In this document: piece by piece, positions 34,202-43,317 of the stretch | Layout of the letters: the number at the start of each line of letters is the position of its first letter | How positions within the stretch are numbered: the stretch's first letter is position 1 | Assembly: GCA_016743945.1 (NCBI GenBank) | Contig: JADGFI010000001.1 | Location: forward strand, 211,901-275,900 | Length of the DNA: 64,000 nucleotides | Source of the DNA: Desulfobacteraceae bacterium | GTDB lineage: Bacteria; Desulfobacterota; Desulfobacteria; Desulfobacterales; Desulfobacteraceae | Reading direction: 5' to 3' | Notes under the pieces: model-generated | Seen by the model: the letters and a program-made list of their open reading frames with translations, nothing else | What the model was told of the DNA's origin: nothing | The model's database searches: none | Position numbers and translations under genes: made by a program

Positions 34202-34978
34202 GTGGACAGCCCCATTCTTAAACAGTTTTCTTTTTTCTTTTTTAGTGTTGCCGGCATGCTTTTTCCTTTTACGGGGCTTGGAGCAGATCCCTTGGATCTG
34301 CCTTTTTCCCCGGGAGAGGAACTTTCCTATAATATCCGGTGGCAGCGGATTAAGGCGGGGACCTGCAGCATCAAGGTTCTGTCCACAACCCATGTGGGCA
34401 CTGTCCCGGTTTTTTGTTTCCAACTGACCGTCAAGAGCAACAGCCTTGTGGACAAACTCCATAAAATTCGGGATGTCCTGGAGGGGTTTGTCTTTAAGGA
34501 TTTTTCAGGTTCCCTGCTGTACAAGCACACCGCCACCGGGAAAGAAAAAAAAGAGATCCGGGTTGAATTTTTCCGGGACAAAAAGGAGGCGGTCTATTCA
34601 AATTTTGGTGACAGGCGCGACCCCATTGAAATTTTTGAAAACACCTTTGACCCGGTATCCAGTTTTTTTCGGATGCGAACCCTTGATTTTGATGCGGGCA
34701 ATTCCCTGACCTTTCCGGTAAGCGATGGAAAAAAAACCTTTCTTCAGAGGGGGGAGGTGGTCAAAAAAGAAGAGATCTCAACCCCTTTGGGCACCTTTGA
34801 TACCTTTCTTATTGTCCCCTCGGCTGCCAACCTTTCCGGGGTGTTTGAAAAGAGCAAAAATCCTAGGATCCGAATTTGGATTTCGGCAGATGAACGAAGA
34901 ATTCCCCTCCGAATTCAGGTAAAGGTGGTGGTGGGAAGTATTATTTTTGACTTGGCCTCATTCAAACCAGGCGCCTAG
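34202..34978 (+). CDS. exported DUF3108 protein
   Basis: A 258-residue protein starting with GTG, with a signal peptide (FFFFSVAGMLFPFTGLGA region) and the beta-rich DUF3108 pattern: PGEELSYNIRWQRIKAGTCS near residue 40 and FFRMRTLDFDAGNSLTFPV near residue 160. Members are periplasmic or outer-membrane associated; the function is unknown. It follows the GAPDH gene by five bases. The codons around FFRMRTLDF are repeated almost exactly at 38758-38815. It converges with the rhodanese gene, 13 bases between the stops. Confidence 0.8.
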   Translation: MDSPILKQFSFFFFSVAGMLFPFTGLGADPLDLPFSPGEELSYNIRWQRIKAGTCSIKVLSTTHVGTVPVFCFQLTVKSNSLVDKLHKIRDVLEGFVFKDFSGSLLYKHTATGKEKKEIRVEFFRDKKEAVYSNFGDRRDPIEIFENTFDPVSSFFRMRTLDFDAGNSLTFPVSDGKKTFLQRGEVVKKEEISTPLGTFDTFLIVPSAANLSGVFEKSKNPRIRIWISADERRIPLRIQVKVVVGSIIFDLASFKPGA

Positions 34979-34991
34979 GCCAAAACAGTTT

Positions 34992-35303
34992 TTAAATAAT
35001 TTTGAATTCAGCCGCTTTCCAGCCGCTGATTCCCTTGTCCAGAACACTGACCCCGGTGTATCCATCTTCAAAATATCGAACGGCAAGACCTGCCGCTGAT
35101 CGGTCATCGGGTCACCCTCAGTAAAAAATGATCTGTGTCTCTTTTGAAAGGTCGGGTTTCATCTTTAAAAATTCGCTCATGGGAATGGCGCCTTCAAGAT
35201 GGGCCTGGCTATTGAATTTATCGTCATCATATATGCAGACCAAAAGGGAGAGTCCTGCATCTGTTTTTGATTTGGCATCTGCTGCTGATATCCGCGTAAT
35301 CAT
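34992..35303 (-). CDS. rhodanese-like sulfurtransferase with two in-frame UGA (candidate selenocysteine) codons
   Basis: Reading through two TGA codons gives 103 residues that form a complete single rhodanese domain. Residues 1-61 include KTDAGLSLLVCIYDDDKFN, HLEGAIPMSEF and end TQIIFY. Then comes TGA (35118-35120), Gly, TGA (35112-35114), PDDRSAAGLAVRYFEDG, and LDKGISGWKAA to a TAA at 34992. In rhodaneses of this type the active site reads YCxCP, so both TGAs stand exactly where the two cysteines belong. A hairpin with a GGUCU loop lies just after (35079-35097), the arrangement of a bacterial SECIS. GGAGG precedes the ATG with seven bases spacing. Two nonsense mutations in a dead gene is the alternative, but it would not explain position and hairpin together. 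Confidence 0.82.
35079..35097 (-). promoter_or_regulatory. SECIS-like hairpin downstream of the UGA codons
   Basis: On the minus strand AGCGGCA pairs with TGCCGTT (seven pairs, one a wobble) around a five-base GGTCT loop. The stem begins 14 bases, and the loop 21 bases, after the second TGA. Bacterial SelB recognises a hairpin in this distance range, and from memory the E. coli fdhF element has the same GGUCU loop 18 bases after its UGA. One hairpin could serve both UGA codons, which are only six bases apart. It lies inside the coding sequence, as bacterial SECIS elements do. Confidence 0.75.
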
Positions 35304-35408
35304 GTGCTTTCCTCCGTTAGTTTAGGGGTGTGCTAGGGATATTTCATAATATATGCATGGATTTAATCCTGGCAAATAGTTTTCGGGAGAACCCATATAA
35401 ATCCTTTT

Positions 35409-38400
35409 TTAACCCTCCAATGCTTTTCTGATAATTTTTGCCAGATCCCCTCTGGAAAACGGTTTTTGAACAAAATGGACTCCCTTTGCCAGGACACCGT
35501 GGTGGACAATGACATTGGCCGTATAGCCGGACATAAAAACAATTTTAATGGCCGGGTAATTTGCAAGCAGACGATCTGCCAGTTCCCGCCCGTTCATTTC
35601 CGGCATGACCACGTCGGTGATGAGCAGATGGATTTCTTTTGGATATTCCCTGGCAATCCCCATTGCTTCCCACGGCGTCCTGGCGGTTAAAACTTTGTAG
35701 CCAAAGCGATCCAGAATTTTTTGGGTCAGCTCCAATACCGGGATATGGTCTTCCACCAGGAGAATCGTTTCCCCCAAGCTCCTTTCCAGGGTTTTTGTCT
35801 TTTCTTCTTGGGTTTCAAGGGCTTTGCACCCATGCCGGGGCAGATAAATCTTGATGCTTGTCCCCTTGTCCGGCTCACTGTAAACGTTAATGAATCCATT
35901 GTTCTGCTTGACGATGCCGTATACCGTGGACAGCCCCAGGCCTGTCCCCTTATCCACATCCTTTGTGGTAAAAAAGGGTTCAAAAATATTATTCAGCAAA
36001 GCCTTGTCAATACCGCATCCGTTGTCCCCAACGGCCAGCATCACAAACTCACCCGGGATAAAGCCCTGGTGGTCGGCACAATAGGCGGCATCAAACACAA
36101 TTGTGTCAGTTTCAATGGTGATCTTGCCAACCCCTTCAATGGCATCCCTGGCGTTGATGCACAGATTGGCCAGAATTTGATCCAGCTGGGAAGGATCCAT
36201 CTTGATGGACCAGATAGTTTTGCCCGGCAGCCAGGCAAGGTCAATGTCCTCTCCGATGAGGTGGCGAAGCATTTTCAGCAGGCTGCCCACGGACTCATTT
36301 AAATCAAGGGTCCTGGGAGAAATGGTCTGCTTCCGGGCAAAGGCCAGCAGTTGCCGGGTAATATCGGCGGCACGATTCGCCGCCGTAAGAACTTCATTGA
36401 GATTTTCATGCAAGGAACCTGCCGGATCTACCGTCTCCATTGCCAGTTCTGTAAAGCCCATAATCACGCTCAGGGCATTATTATAGTCATGGGCCACCCC
36501 ACCGGCCAGCCGGCCCACGGCTTCCATTTTCTGGGATTGACGGAGCTGGGACTCCAGTTTTTGTCTTTCCTTCTCCCCTTCAATTTTTTCCGTGATATCC
36601 CGTATATTGCCCAAATAAATCGCTCTATTGTTCAATCGAAAATAATTGGCTTTGACTTCAACGGGAAACACCCGGCCTTCTTTATTCCGGTGATATCGGA
36701 GGGGAATAAAGAGAGCCAGGCTTTTCTGGAGAATTTTTTTTGTTTTTTCCACCTCGGCGGACAGGTCAATAATTTTCATCTGCAAAAGCTGTTCATATTG
36801 ATATCCATAGAGTTTCACGGCGGCATCATTGGCGTCCACCAGGTCCATTGTTTCCACATCCACCATGAGCACTGCATCCGAGGCGGACTGGAAAAGAACA
36901 CGGTATTTTTCCTCATTTTCCCGAAGCACCATACGGGCTTGTTCTCTTTCAATGACCGCAGCAAAGGCAAAGGTTAAGGCGTTTATAAGGGATAAATCCT
37001 TTGCGGTATATCCCCCGGTCTTATTTCCAAGCCCCATCACCAGCTTGGTTGTACCCCCAAACCCGATCCCAAGAAAGGAGGTTCGCAAAAAGGTTTCCCC
37101 GGAGACCCCAAAGGTGCCAGGGTGTTTTTTGGGATCGTTGCAGATGATCCCTTCCTTGTCTGTCAATGCCCTTTTCCATAGGTCCTGGATTTCCATGTTC
37201 CTGCCCTCGGGGGAGGACTCCTGAAGCTTGCCCGTCTCCCATCCCGGGTGACTTGATGCAATGATCCCAAGCCCATTGGGGTTAACCTCTGCAACGGAAC
37301 CGTGTTGACTATGGGTTATTTCCCGGGCAATGGAGAGGCAGGATTTGGCAACATCCGCCACACCATCACAGGTCAAAGTGTCCAGAAAAACACGGCTAAT
37401 GGCGTCAAGGATTGTATTTTGCCGGTTGATTTTTTCCAAAGCCTTTTTTAATTCAGTGATATCCCGTCCCACGGATTGAATTTCCGTCAGATGTCCGGCC
37501 CCATCAAAGAATCCTTTGTTGGCAAATTGCATCCAGTGGATCTTACCTTCCCCGGAATAGACCCTGTTTTCGATGACAACCAGGGCGTTTGCGGGGGAAA
37601 GGGACATCAATTTTTCTTCAATGCCGGCAAGATCATCATCCACTGGCAAGGGCTGCCATGTCTTGCCGATCAATTCGGTACTCGATTTATTGAAAAAATC
37701 GCAATAGACCTGATTTACAAAGGTGAACACGCCGTTGCCAGTGAAGCGACACACCAGGTCTGTCTGGCTTTCAATCAACGATCGATAGCCATTCTTGCTT
37801 TGAAGCAGTTGTGTTTGGGCTGACTTGGATTCTTTTAACACAAACACAGCAATGAGACTGGATGCCAGGGTGCCCAATACCAAGAACAGGATCAAGGTCA
37901 GATTTATTCTAAAATGCGCCTCATCTGTTTTTTGCAGAAAACCCCAGGCTTTGTCCCTTGCATAGTTGTTCAATTTAAGCATTTTTTCTTCCAGCAGGGC
38001 CACATGATCGGCGCCGGGACCGGTGGTCACCAGGGCAGCCGCTTCTTTTTCTCCGTTTCTGACCAGGCGGATGACCTCTTCCCGGATCGGTCGCCAGGCT
38101 TCAAATAATATCCGGGCCTCCTTTTCAAGCTGTTTTCCTGCTTCCCCCAAAATTTTATCCCCTAGGATATCAAGGTAGGTGAAAACTTGGTTTTCCTGTT
38201 CATTAACAACCAGAATAAAATTCTGGATATCCGAGTCTGAAGCAGAGAGCACCACATCCTTCATTGTGCGATGGATTTTTGTGATGGAAACCTTTGCATC
38301 GAGGGCTGCGTTGGATACGGCCAGGGGATGATTGTGAATGGTCCGGGTCAGCTGGGAAACAATTTTAAAATGGTAGAGGGTGAACACCCCAAATAGAAGG

Positions 38401-38471
38401 AAGATTAAAATCACCACGCCAAATCCCAGCATCATCTTTTGCAATATATTGACCGGTTGTTGCTTGTCCAT
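35409..38471 (-). CDS. membrane hybrid sensor histidine kinase (PAS-GAF-PAS-HK-REC)
   Basis: A 1,020-residue kinase. Two helices (about 13-31 and 182-207) flank a four-helix-bundle periplasmic sensor. A PAS domain (about 225-345), a GAF-like domain (about 350-515), a second PAS (about 520-640) and HisKA follow, with H661 in AGGVAHDYNNALSVIMGF. The HATPase domain shows VGDNGCGID and GTGLGLSTVYGIV. A C-terminal receiver has D953 (LLITDVVMPEMNG). The AHDxNN-type HisKA is typical of kinases of this class in delta-proteobacteria. The rhodanese gene lies 105 bases downstream on the same strand; no functional tie is evident. Confidence 0.9.
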   Translation of the reverse strand: MDKQQPVNILQKMMLGFGVVILIFLLFGVFTLYHFKIVSQLTRTIHNHPLAVSNAALDAKVSITKIHRTMKDVVLSASDSDIQNFILVVNEQENQVFTYLDILGDKILGEAGKQLEKEARILFEAWRPIREEVIRLVRNGEKEAAALVTTGPGADHVALLEEKMLKLNNYARDKAWGFLQKTDEAHFRINLTLILFLVLGTLASSLIAVFVLKESKSAQTQLLQSKNGYRSLIESQTDLVCRFTGNGVFTFVNQVYCDFFNKSSTELIGKTWQPLPVDDDLAGIEEKLMSLSPANALVVIENRVYSGEGKIHWMQFANKGFFDGAGHLTEIQSVGRDITELKKALEKINRQNTILDAISRVFLDTLTCDGVADVAKSCLSIAREITHSQHGSVAEVNPNGLGIIASSHPGWETGKLQESSPEGRNMEIQDLWKRALTDKEGIICNDPKKHPGTFGVSGETFLRTSFLGIGFGGTTKLVMGLGNKTGGYTAKDLSLINALTFAFAAVIEREQARMVLRENEEKYRVLFQSASDAVLMVDVETMDLVDANDAAVKLYGYQYEQLLQMKIIDLSAEVEKTKKILQKSLALFIPLRYHRNKEGRVFPVEVKANYFRLNNRAIYLGNIRDITEKIEGEKERQKLESQLRQSQKMEAVGRLAGGVAHDYNNALSVIMGFTELAMETVDPAGSLHENLNEVLTAANRAADITRQLLAFARKQTISPRTLDLNESVGSLLKMLRHLIGEDIDLAWLPGKTIWSIKMDPSQLDQILANLCINARDAIEGVGKITIETDTIVFDAAYCADHQGFIPGEFVMLAVGDNGCGIDKALLNNIFEPFFTTKDVDKGTGLGLSTVYGIVKQNNGFINVYSEPDKGTSIKIYLPRHGCKALETQEEKTKTLERSLGETILLVEDHIPVLELTQKILDRFGYKVLTARTPWEAMGIAREYPKEIHLLITDVVMPEMNGRELADRLLANYPAIKIVFMSGYTANVIVHHGVLAKGVHFVQKPFSRGDLAKIIRKALEG

Positions 38472-38683
38472 TTTAAACTCCGTTCAAAAAAGTATTTGAG
38501 GGATCTGGCGTGGTGATTTCAAAAATATTTCAACGAAAATATCATTGGGGGTGGCCAGGAATAAAAAAAACCGTTGCCGCTTGACCGGTCACTAACCCTG
38601 TGGGCTTATCTTAAGAAATGGAATCAATTTTAACTCCCCTAAGGATACAATATCCCGGACCAGAACACAAATTCAATTTTTTT

Positions 38684-38815
38684 TATGGAATTGTTAGATG
38701 ATGGTATTTGATTTCAAAAATTGCCACCATTGTGTTTATTGCTGAATCCGTGCGCATTTTTTTTCGGATACGAACCCTTGATTTTGATGCGGGCAATTCC
38801 CTTACCTTTCCGGTG
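38684..38815. repeat. mosaic of short copies of three other loci in this window
   Basis: Three blocks lie side by side. 38684-38715 matches 43307-43338, the 3' end of the RND pump gene (27 of 32 bases, all differences transitions). 38721-38758 matches GAPDH codons at 33745-33782 (35 of 38). 38758-38815 matches the DUF3108 gene at about 34663-34719 (two mismatches in about 57). The order of the last two follows the source but about 880 bases between them are missing. The stretch sits in the 392-base gap 38472-38863 between the hybrid kinase and the Pat-like gene; 38472-38683 shows nothing else. Confidence 0.7.
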
Positions 38816-38863
38816 AAAGGCTGGCCCAGGTGCCAGTCTGAGGTGTGTATGATTTGCATTGTT

Positions 38864-41302
38864 TTAGTTGCCTGGCAGGTCCAGATCTTTCAGGTTGATT
38901 TCCAGTTTGTATTCCGAAGATTCAGGGTCTCTTTTTACAGCGAAACCCAATTTCTGACCCAGGGCCAGCATGGCCGTATTGGTGGCAATAACCGGGCCGT
39001 AAATTAGTTTGAGCCCGTATTTTTGTGCACTGACCAGGGCCCGTTTGAACAGCACCTGGCCAATCCCCTTCCCTTGCCAATCATCGGCCAGGACCAGTGC
39101 AAATTCTCCTTTTTCCCCGGCAGGATGAAAAATGATCCGGGCCACTCCCACTATTTTTTTTCTTTCACCGGAACCTGCAAAGGCAACCAAGGCGATTTCC
39201 CGGTCATAATCAATTTGGGTCAACCGAACGAGAAGGGTCTTTGATATACGCTTGATGGGGGAAAAAAAGCGCAGATAAACGGTTTCAGGAGACAAGTCTG
39301 AAAAAAGATCGATCATCTGCTCTGCATCCCCGGGCCGCACCGGTCGCATGAAAATTTTTTCACCGTCCCTGGTGATAAATTCAGATTCTTGCCACCAGGG
39401 ATAGGGACTGATGATCAAATGACCCGCCGCTTGAATGGAGGTTGTTTTCACCTTGGCCCTGGCATGGGTCACTTTCACCTGCCCATTTTTGACCTGGATG
39501 GGGTTTACCGTGAGTCTCTTTATCTCGGGGAAATCCGTTACCAACCGGCTGATGCGGATGAGCATCTCTTCCACCAGGGGAATGTCCACGGGCGCTATTT
39601 GTTTATACCCGTGAAAAACCCTTGAAATCCGTGTGGATTCAATCACCTTTCCCGCCAGAATTCGGTTCAACGGCGGCAGGGCCATGGCGGTGTCCCGGGC
39701 GATCTCGGTCATGGTTCCCCCCATCCCAAACCGAAGCACCGGCCCGAACAGCGGGTTATTTGCCATGGAGATCTGAAGTTCATAGTCCGGGCGTGCAAAT
39801 CCTTTGTCCTGGGCCACCGTGATTCCATAGGCTGCCAGCAACTCCCTGGCAAGACAGGTTTCAGAGGCGGTCTGGGGAGCCAGCCCCTTTTGTATTGCCA
39901 TGGCAGCGGCCGGCCGGTTGATGTCCAGGCGTTTATTGGTCCTGCCGGGGATCTCCTGGAGCATCTGGATATTTTGGCCGTATTGGTAAAGATTTAAAAA
40001 GGCCTGGACAGCCCGCTCCGGGGTTTCATAGGTAATGATTCCCTCTTGGTTAAAAATTGCCCGGGACCTGTCAGAGTTCACCCCCCCCATCCATGCCGTA
40101 AATACAGGAAAGGGCGTGGCTTTCAGTACTTCCACCAGGGGGATTGCAAGGGCAGTGGAATCATAGGTGCCCACAGGGGAGCTTAACAGCAGCAGTCCGT
40201 CTATTTCAGCCGCCCTGATTAAGGTTTTGACCACCTGAATATATTTTTCAGGAGAGGTTTCCTGTAACACTTCTATGGGGTTGGTCCGCCGCCATCGATC
40301 TTCAAGCAGTCCATCCAGGGTCGTGATGGTGGAAGGGGTCAAATCCGCAGGTTTTATACCGCGGCCAGCCAGGGCATCAACTGCCATCACTCCGATCCCT
40401 CCTGCATTGGAGACAATGGCCAGCCGGGATCCCCTGGGCCGTTTCTGCTTGGCCAGAAATTTGGCACAATCAAACAGGGCGTCAAAGCCATGGACCCTTA
40501 AAATACCGGCCCGCTGGAATATGGCATCATAGGTTTCATCCTCATGGGGATCGAACCCAACCCCTGCCCGGCCAGCTTTCAATGCGATAATGGGTTTCAC
40601 TCTGGATACCGCCCGGGCAGCGCTCATGAATTTTCGGGTATCTGACAGGGATTCCACATACATGACAATGGACTCCACCTCGCTGAGGGATCCCAGGTAA
40701 TCGATCATGTCTGCAAAATCCACGTCCAGCCTGGATCCGAGATTAACAAAATGGCTGAAACCCACCTTTTCCCGGAGGGCAAGGTCCAGAACTGCCGTGC
40801 ACACAGCCCCGCTCTGGGATATAAAGGCAATTTTCCCAGGCAGTGGAAGGGTGTGCATGAAACTGGCATTAAATCCTGCCCGGGTATTGATAATGCCCAC
40901 GGAATCAGGCCCGATAACTCTGATTCCCGTATCTTTAACCGTCTTCCGAATGGAGGACCAGATTTTGCTCTCAGGATTTCCCGGCCTTACCAGCCCGGCA
41001 GAGATCACAACACATCCCCACATTTTTTTCCGGCTGCACCAGGCGACAATCCCGGGAACCTCTCGCATGGGGGCGGCAATCACGGCCATGTCTGCATGAT
41101 TTTCAAGATCCTCAACACGGGCAACGGCATCAAATCCTGCCACCCGGCTGTATTTTGGGTTCACCGGGAAAATTGACCCCTTAAACCCACCGTATATGAG
41201 GTTGGACATGATACAGGCCCCGACACTGCCTTTTTTTTCGCTGGCACCGATCACGGCAATGGATCCGGGATTCATGATATGATGTAAATTCAGGGTTGTC
41301 AT
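38864..41302 (-). CDS. ADP-forming acyl-CoA synthetase-like protein fused to GNAT acetyltransferase (Pat/YfiQ type)
   Basis: An 812-residue fusion. Residues about 1-460 are the CoA-binding and ligase domains of NDP-forming acyl-CoA synthetases (SIAVIGASEKKGSVGACIM, GPDSVGIINTRAGFNASF, AFISQSGAVCTAVLDLA). An ATP-grasp-like part follows to about 630. A GNAT domain ends the protein, with LADDWQGKGIGQVLFKRAL as the acetyl-CoA loop. This order is that of protein lysine acetyltransferases Pat/PatZ, which acetylate and switch off acetyl-CoA synthetase and other enzymes. Slightly shorter than E. coli PatZ. An AMP-forming ligase at 51335 is a conceivable but unproven target. Transcribed alone. Confidence 0.88.
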   Translation of the reverse strand: MTTLNLHHIMNPGSIAVIGASEKKGSVGACIMSNLIYGGFKGSIFPVNPKYSRVAGFDAVARVEDLENHADMAVIAAPMREVPGIVAWCSRKKMWGCVVISAGLVRPGNPESKIWSSIRKTVKDTGIRVIGPDSVGIINTRAGFNASFMHTLPLPGKIAFISQSGAVCTAVLDLALREKVGFSHFVNLGSRLDVDFADMIDYLGSLSEVESIVMYVESLSDTRKFMSAARAVSRVKPIIALKAGRAGVGFDPHEDETYDAIFQRAGILRVHGFDALFDCAKFLAKQKRPRGSRLAIVSNAGGIGVMAVDALAGRGIKPADLTPSTITTLDGLLEDRWRRTNPIEVLQETSPEKYIQVVKTLIRAAEIDGLLLLSSPVGTYDSTALAIPLVEVLKATPFPVFTAWMGGVNSDRSRAIFNQEGIITYETPERAVQAFLNLYQYGQNIQMLQEIPGRTNKRLDINRPAAAMAIQKGLAPQTASETCLARELLAAYGITVAQDKGFARPDYELQISMANNPLFGPVLRFGMGGTMTEIARDTAMALPPLNRILAGKVIESTRISRVFHGYKQIAPVDIPLVEEMLIRISRLVTDFPEIKRLTVNPIQVKNGQVKVTHARAKVKTTSIQAAGHLIISPYPWWQESEFITRDGEKIFMRPVRPGDAEQMIDLFSDLSPETVYLRFFSPIKRISKTLLVRLTQIDYDREIALVAFAGSGERKKIVGVARIIFHPAGEKGEFALVLADDWQGKGIGQVLFKRALVSAQKYGLKLIYGPVIATNTAMLALGQKLGFAVKRDPESSEYKLEINLKDLDLPGN

Positions 41303-41406
41303 GGAACGAATCTAGTATGGACCAGGATTCTTGTCAACCCATTTGTCGGATTCGATCAGGGGGGCCCATGCTAATTACCCTGTCTGCCGGTGACAGGCTG
41401 TCTAAT

Positions 41407-42684
41407 TTAAAAAAATCTGTATTGAATGCCGATACCGGCCTGGTACAATGTCTTGTCATAGGTGACTTCAGGCAATCCCTTTGCCTTGTTGGCCGGAGCC
41501 GTTTCGTCCTCATAAAAATACCCGGTCAGGCCAAAGGTGAGGGTCAGCCTTTTATCGAACTTGTATCTGGCTCCCAGGGCAACGGCATGGCAATCCAGAG
41601 GGGGATTCATCTGTTCAATGATGCCGAAATTTTCAGGTTTCATGTCCACATCAATAAACATGTATCCGGTGCTAACCGACCATTTCTCATTGATATCATA
41701 CTGAACGGCCAGGGCCAAGTCATAGGAGTTGCCATCCACGGCGTAGTTCTGGGATCCCCAGTCTGCATCTTTTTCAAAATAAAGGGAGTAGGAAGGTTTG
41801 ATTGTCAGATTCGGGAGGATTTTCCACTCAAGGCCAAGCGCCAGCACTGCCGGAAGGTCCCTGGCATAACTTTGACCGTCAACCCTGTCAAAAGCGGTGA
41901 GAAGTTTTGTACCTGCCATATTTGATTCACTCGTATCGGTTTTCCAGTCCAGGTTCACCTGGGTTTCATATCTGATGCCAATATTAACCGTGTCACTGGG
42001 ATGAATGTTTATGCCCAAAATGCCGCCAAACCCATCCGCTTCCTGATTATATTTTCCTGCAATATACGTCCCGCTATAATCCCCGTGAATATCCACGCTT
42101 TTGTCTGCGATGATATATCTCACCCCGGCAGCAACAGAAAAAATATTGTTTATTCTATAGGCAGCGCCGGTGGTAAAGGTATAATCAAAGCTTTCGGCAT
42201 AGGCAGATGTGTTTATGAGGGTGCCGCCTCCAGAAAGGCCTGCCCTAGTGAATGCGCCTGCCGACAAAGCATTTCCTATACCTTCGGTAATGATATTTCC
42301 ATCTTCATAATCGGTTTCTCCACCGCCCCCGTTGATGGTGAAGGCGCCCCAGAAAGCCCAGTCGTTGGATTTATAAATGCCGAATGCCGTGGGTGCCACA
42401 AGATAGGGGGTGGACGTCTTGGTTTCACCGTTGTAATTGTGGTCATAATCGAAGGTAAAGGGCTGTAAATCCACTGCCAAATGAAACCCGTTTTCCAGCA
42501 TCGTCAGACCAGCCGGATTATATGCCGCCACATCGGCACCGTCGGTTGCCGCATTACGGCTCAGGCTCCCGGCATAGGCCGCTGAAAAATTTTGTTTATT
42601 GTCAATCCCCCCGCCAAAAGACTGCGCCGCCATTCCCAGAACCAATATAATCAACAATACGGGTTTAAACCATTTTTTCATCAA
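41407..42684 (-). CDS. OMPP1/FadL/TodX-family outer-membrane channel
   Basis: A 425-residue outer-membrane beta barrel. The signal peptide (LLIILVLGMAAQSFGG) is followed by SAAYAGSLSRNAATDGADVA and the family signature AAYNPAGLTML near residue 55; the C terminus ends in an aromatic residue (QYRFF), as barrel proteins do. FadL/TodX proteins pass hydrophobic molecules such as long-chain fatty acids or toluene. AGGAAAGGAAAG precedes the ATG. It is monocistronic; the acyl-CoA ligase that would use fatty acids lies 9 kb away. Confidence 0.9.
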   Translation of the reverse strand: MMKKWFKPVLLIILVLGMAAQSFGGGIDNKQNFSAAYAGSLSRNAATDGADVAAYNPAGLTMLENGFHLAVDLQPFTFDYDHNYNGETKTSTPYLVAPTAFGIYKSNDWAFWGAFTINGGGGETDYEDGNIITEGIGNALSAGAFTRAGLSGGGTLINTSAYAESFDYTFTTGAAYRINNIFSVAAGVRYIIADKSVDIHGDYSGTYIAGKYNQEADGFGGILGINIHPSDTVNIGIRYETQVNLDWKTDTSESNMAGTKLLTAFDRVDGQSYARDLPAVLALGLEWKILPNLTIKPSYSLYFEKDADWGSQNYAVDGNSYDLALAVQYDINEKWSVSTGYMFIDVDMKPENFGIIEQMNPPLDCHAVALGARYKFDKRLTLTFGLTGYFYEDETAPANKAKGLPEVTYDKTLYQAGIGIQYRFF

Positions 42685-42890
42685 TCTTTCCTTTCCTTGA
42701 TATTAGACTGCAAAAGATTTTTATTAAAATATTAGGCTATTTTTCTTTGAGCAGGCCGCATACTACATGATGTGGCCGGTTGAGTAAAGTGCATACCCAG
42801 TTAATTTTAAAGTACTTGAACAGTTTTGGGGGGAGTTTGAACAAAACGTTAGCCATAAAAAAAAGTTAATTTCAATAGTCAAAACCGGTA

Positions 42891-43046
42891 TTAGATCAGT
42901 TCAGGGACATTATTATCATAAGAAGCCTGGGCAGGAGGACAATAGTTGCGGATACCCCAAAGCCCACAATGACCTAAAATTTTTTTGATAATACCAAGTT
43001 TTTCGATAAGATTCAGGGGAAAAATAGGCCATAAAATATTCTTTCC
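42891..43046 (-). pseudogene. C-terminal remnant of a transposase (IS91-like)
   Basis: A 51-codon open stretch on the minus strand reads FPLNLIEKLGIIKKILGHCG then LWGIRNYCPP and ends VPELI with TAA. The pattern xxFIExxxxIKKILxHxGLW..PP is the usual C-terminal end of transposases annotated as IS91-like with a zinc-binding domain in delta-proteobacteria. Nothing upstream continues it, so only the tail survives. It lies in the 633-base gap between the FadL gene and the RND gene, which looks like a collecting place for debris. Family assignment is from memory and tentative. Confidence 0.4.
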
Positions 43047-43186
43047 ATGGAATTTCGGACGGAAAGTTAAACGTTTATTGACTTATTGAAAATCGTTACA
43101 ACTTTTTAAGTATTGGCATGCGATATTAGCCGAGACTAATATGTCGCTTGAGTATTCGCCTTAACCCAATATGAAAAGAGGGCATT

Positions 43187-43271
43187 ATGAGCACCTATCA
43201 ATGTAAAAAAATGCGGTACCTCCGGCTCGGATGAAGTATCTTTGTGTAAACCCAAAGCTATTCTTGTATGA
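43187..43271 (+). pseudogene. frameshifted small zinc-ribbon gene
   Basis: ATG at 43187 opens MSTYQCKK and then meets a run of seven A (43205-43211). Removing one A gives CKKCGTSGSDEVSLCKPKAI followed by LV and TGA, 27 residues with the same CxxCG...LCKP unit as the 76-residue protein at 13788. As written, the frame ends early. The run of A may be a mutation, a slippage site or a sequencing error. A short inverted repeat, ATATTAG / CTAATAT, lies upstream at 43123-43142 and could be an operator. Confidence 0.45.
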
Positions 43272-43317
43272 ACAGATCCTGAACAAAAGGGGAATATCCG
43301 CTTTTATTACGGGATTG

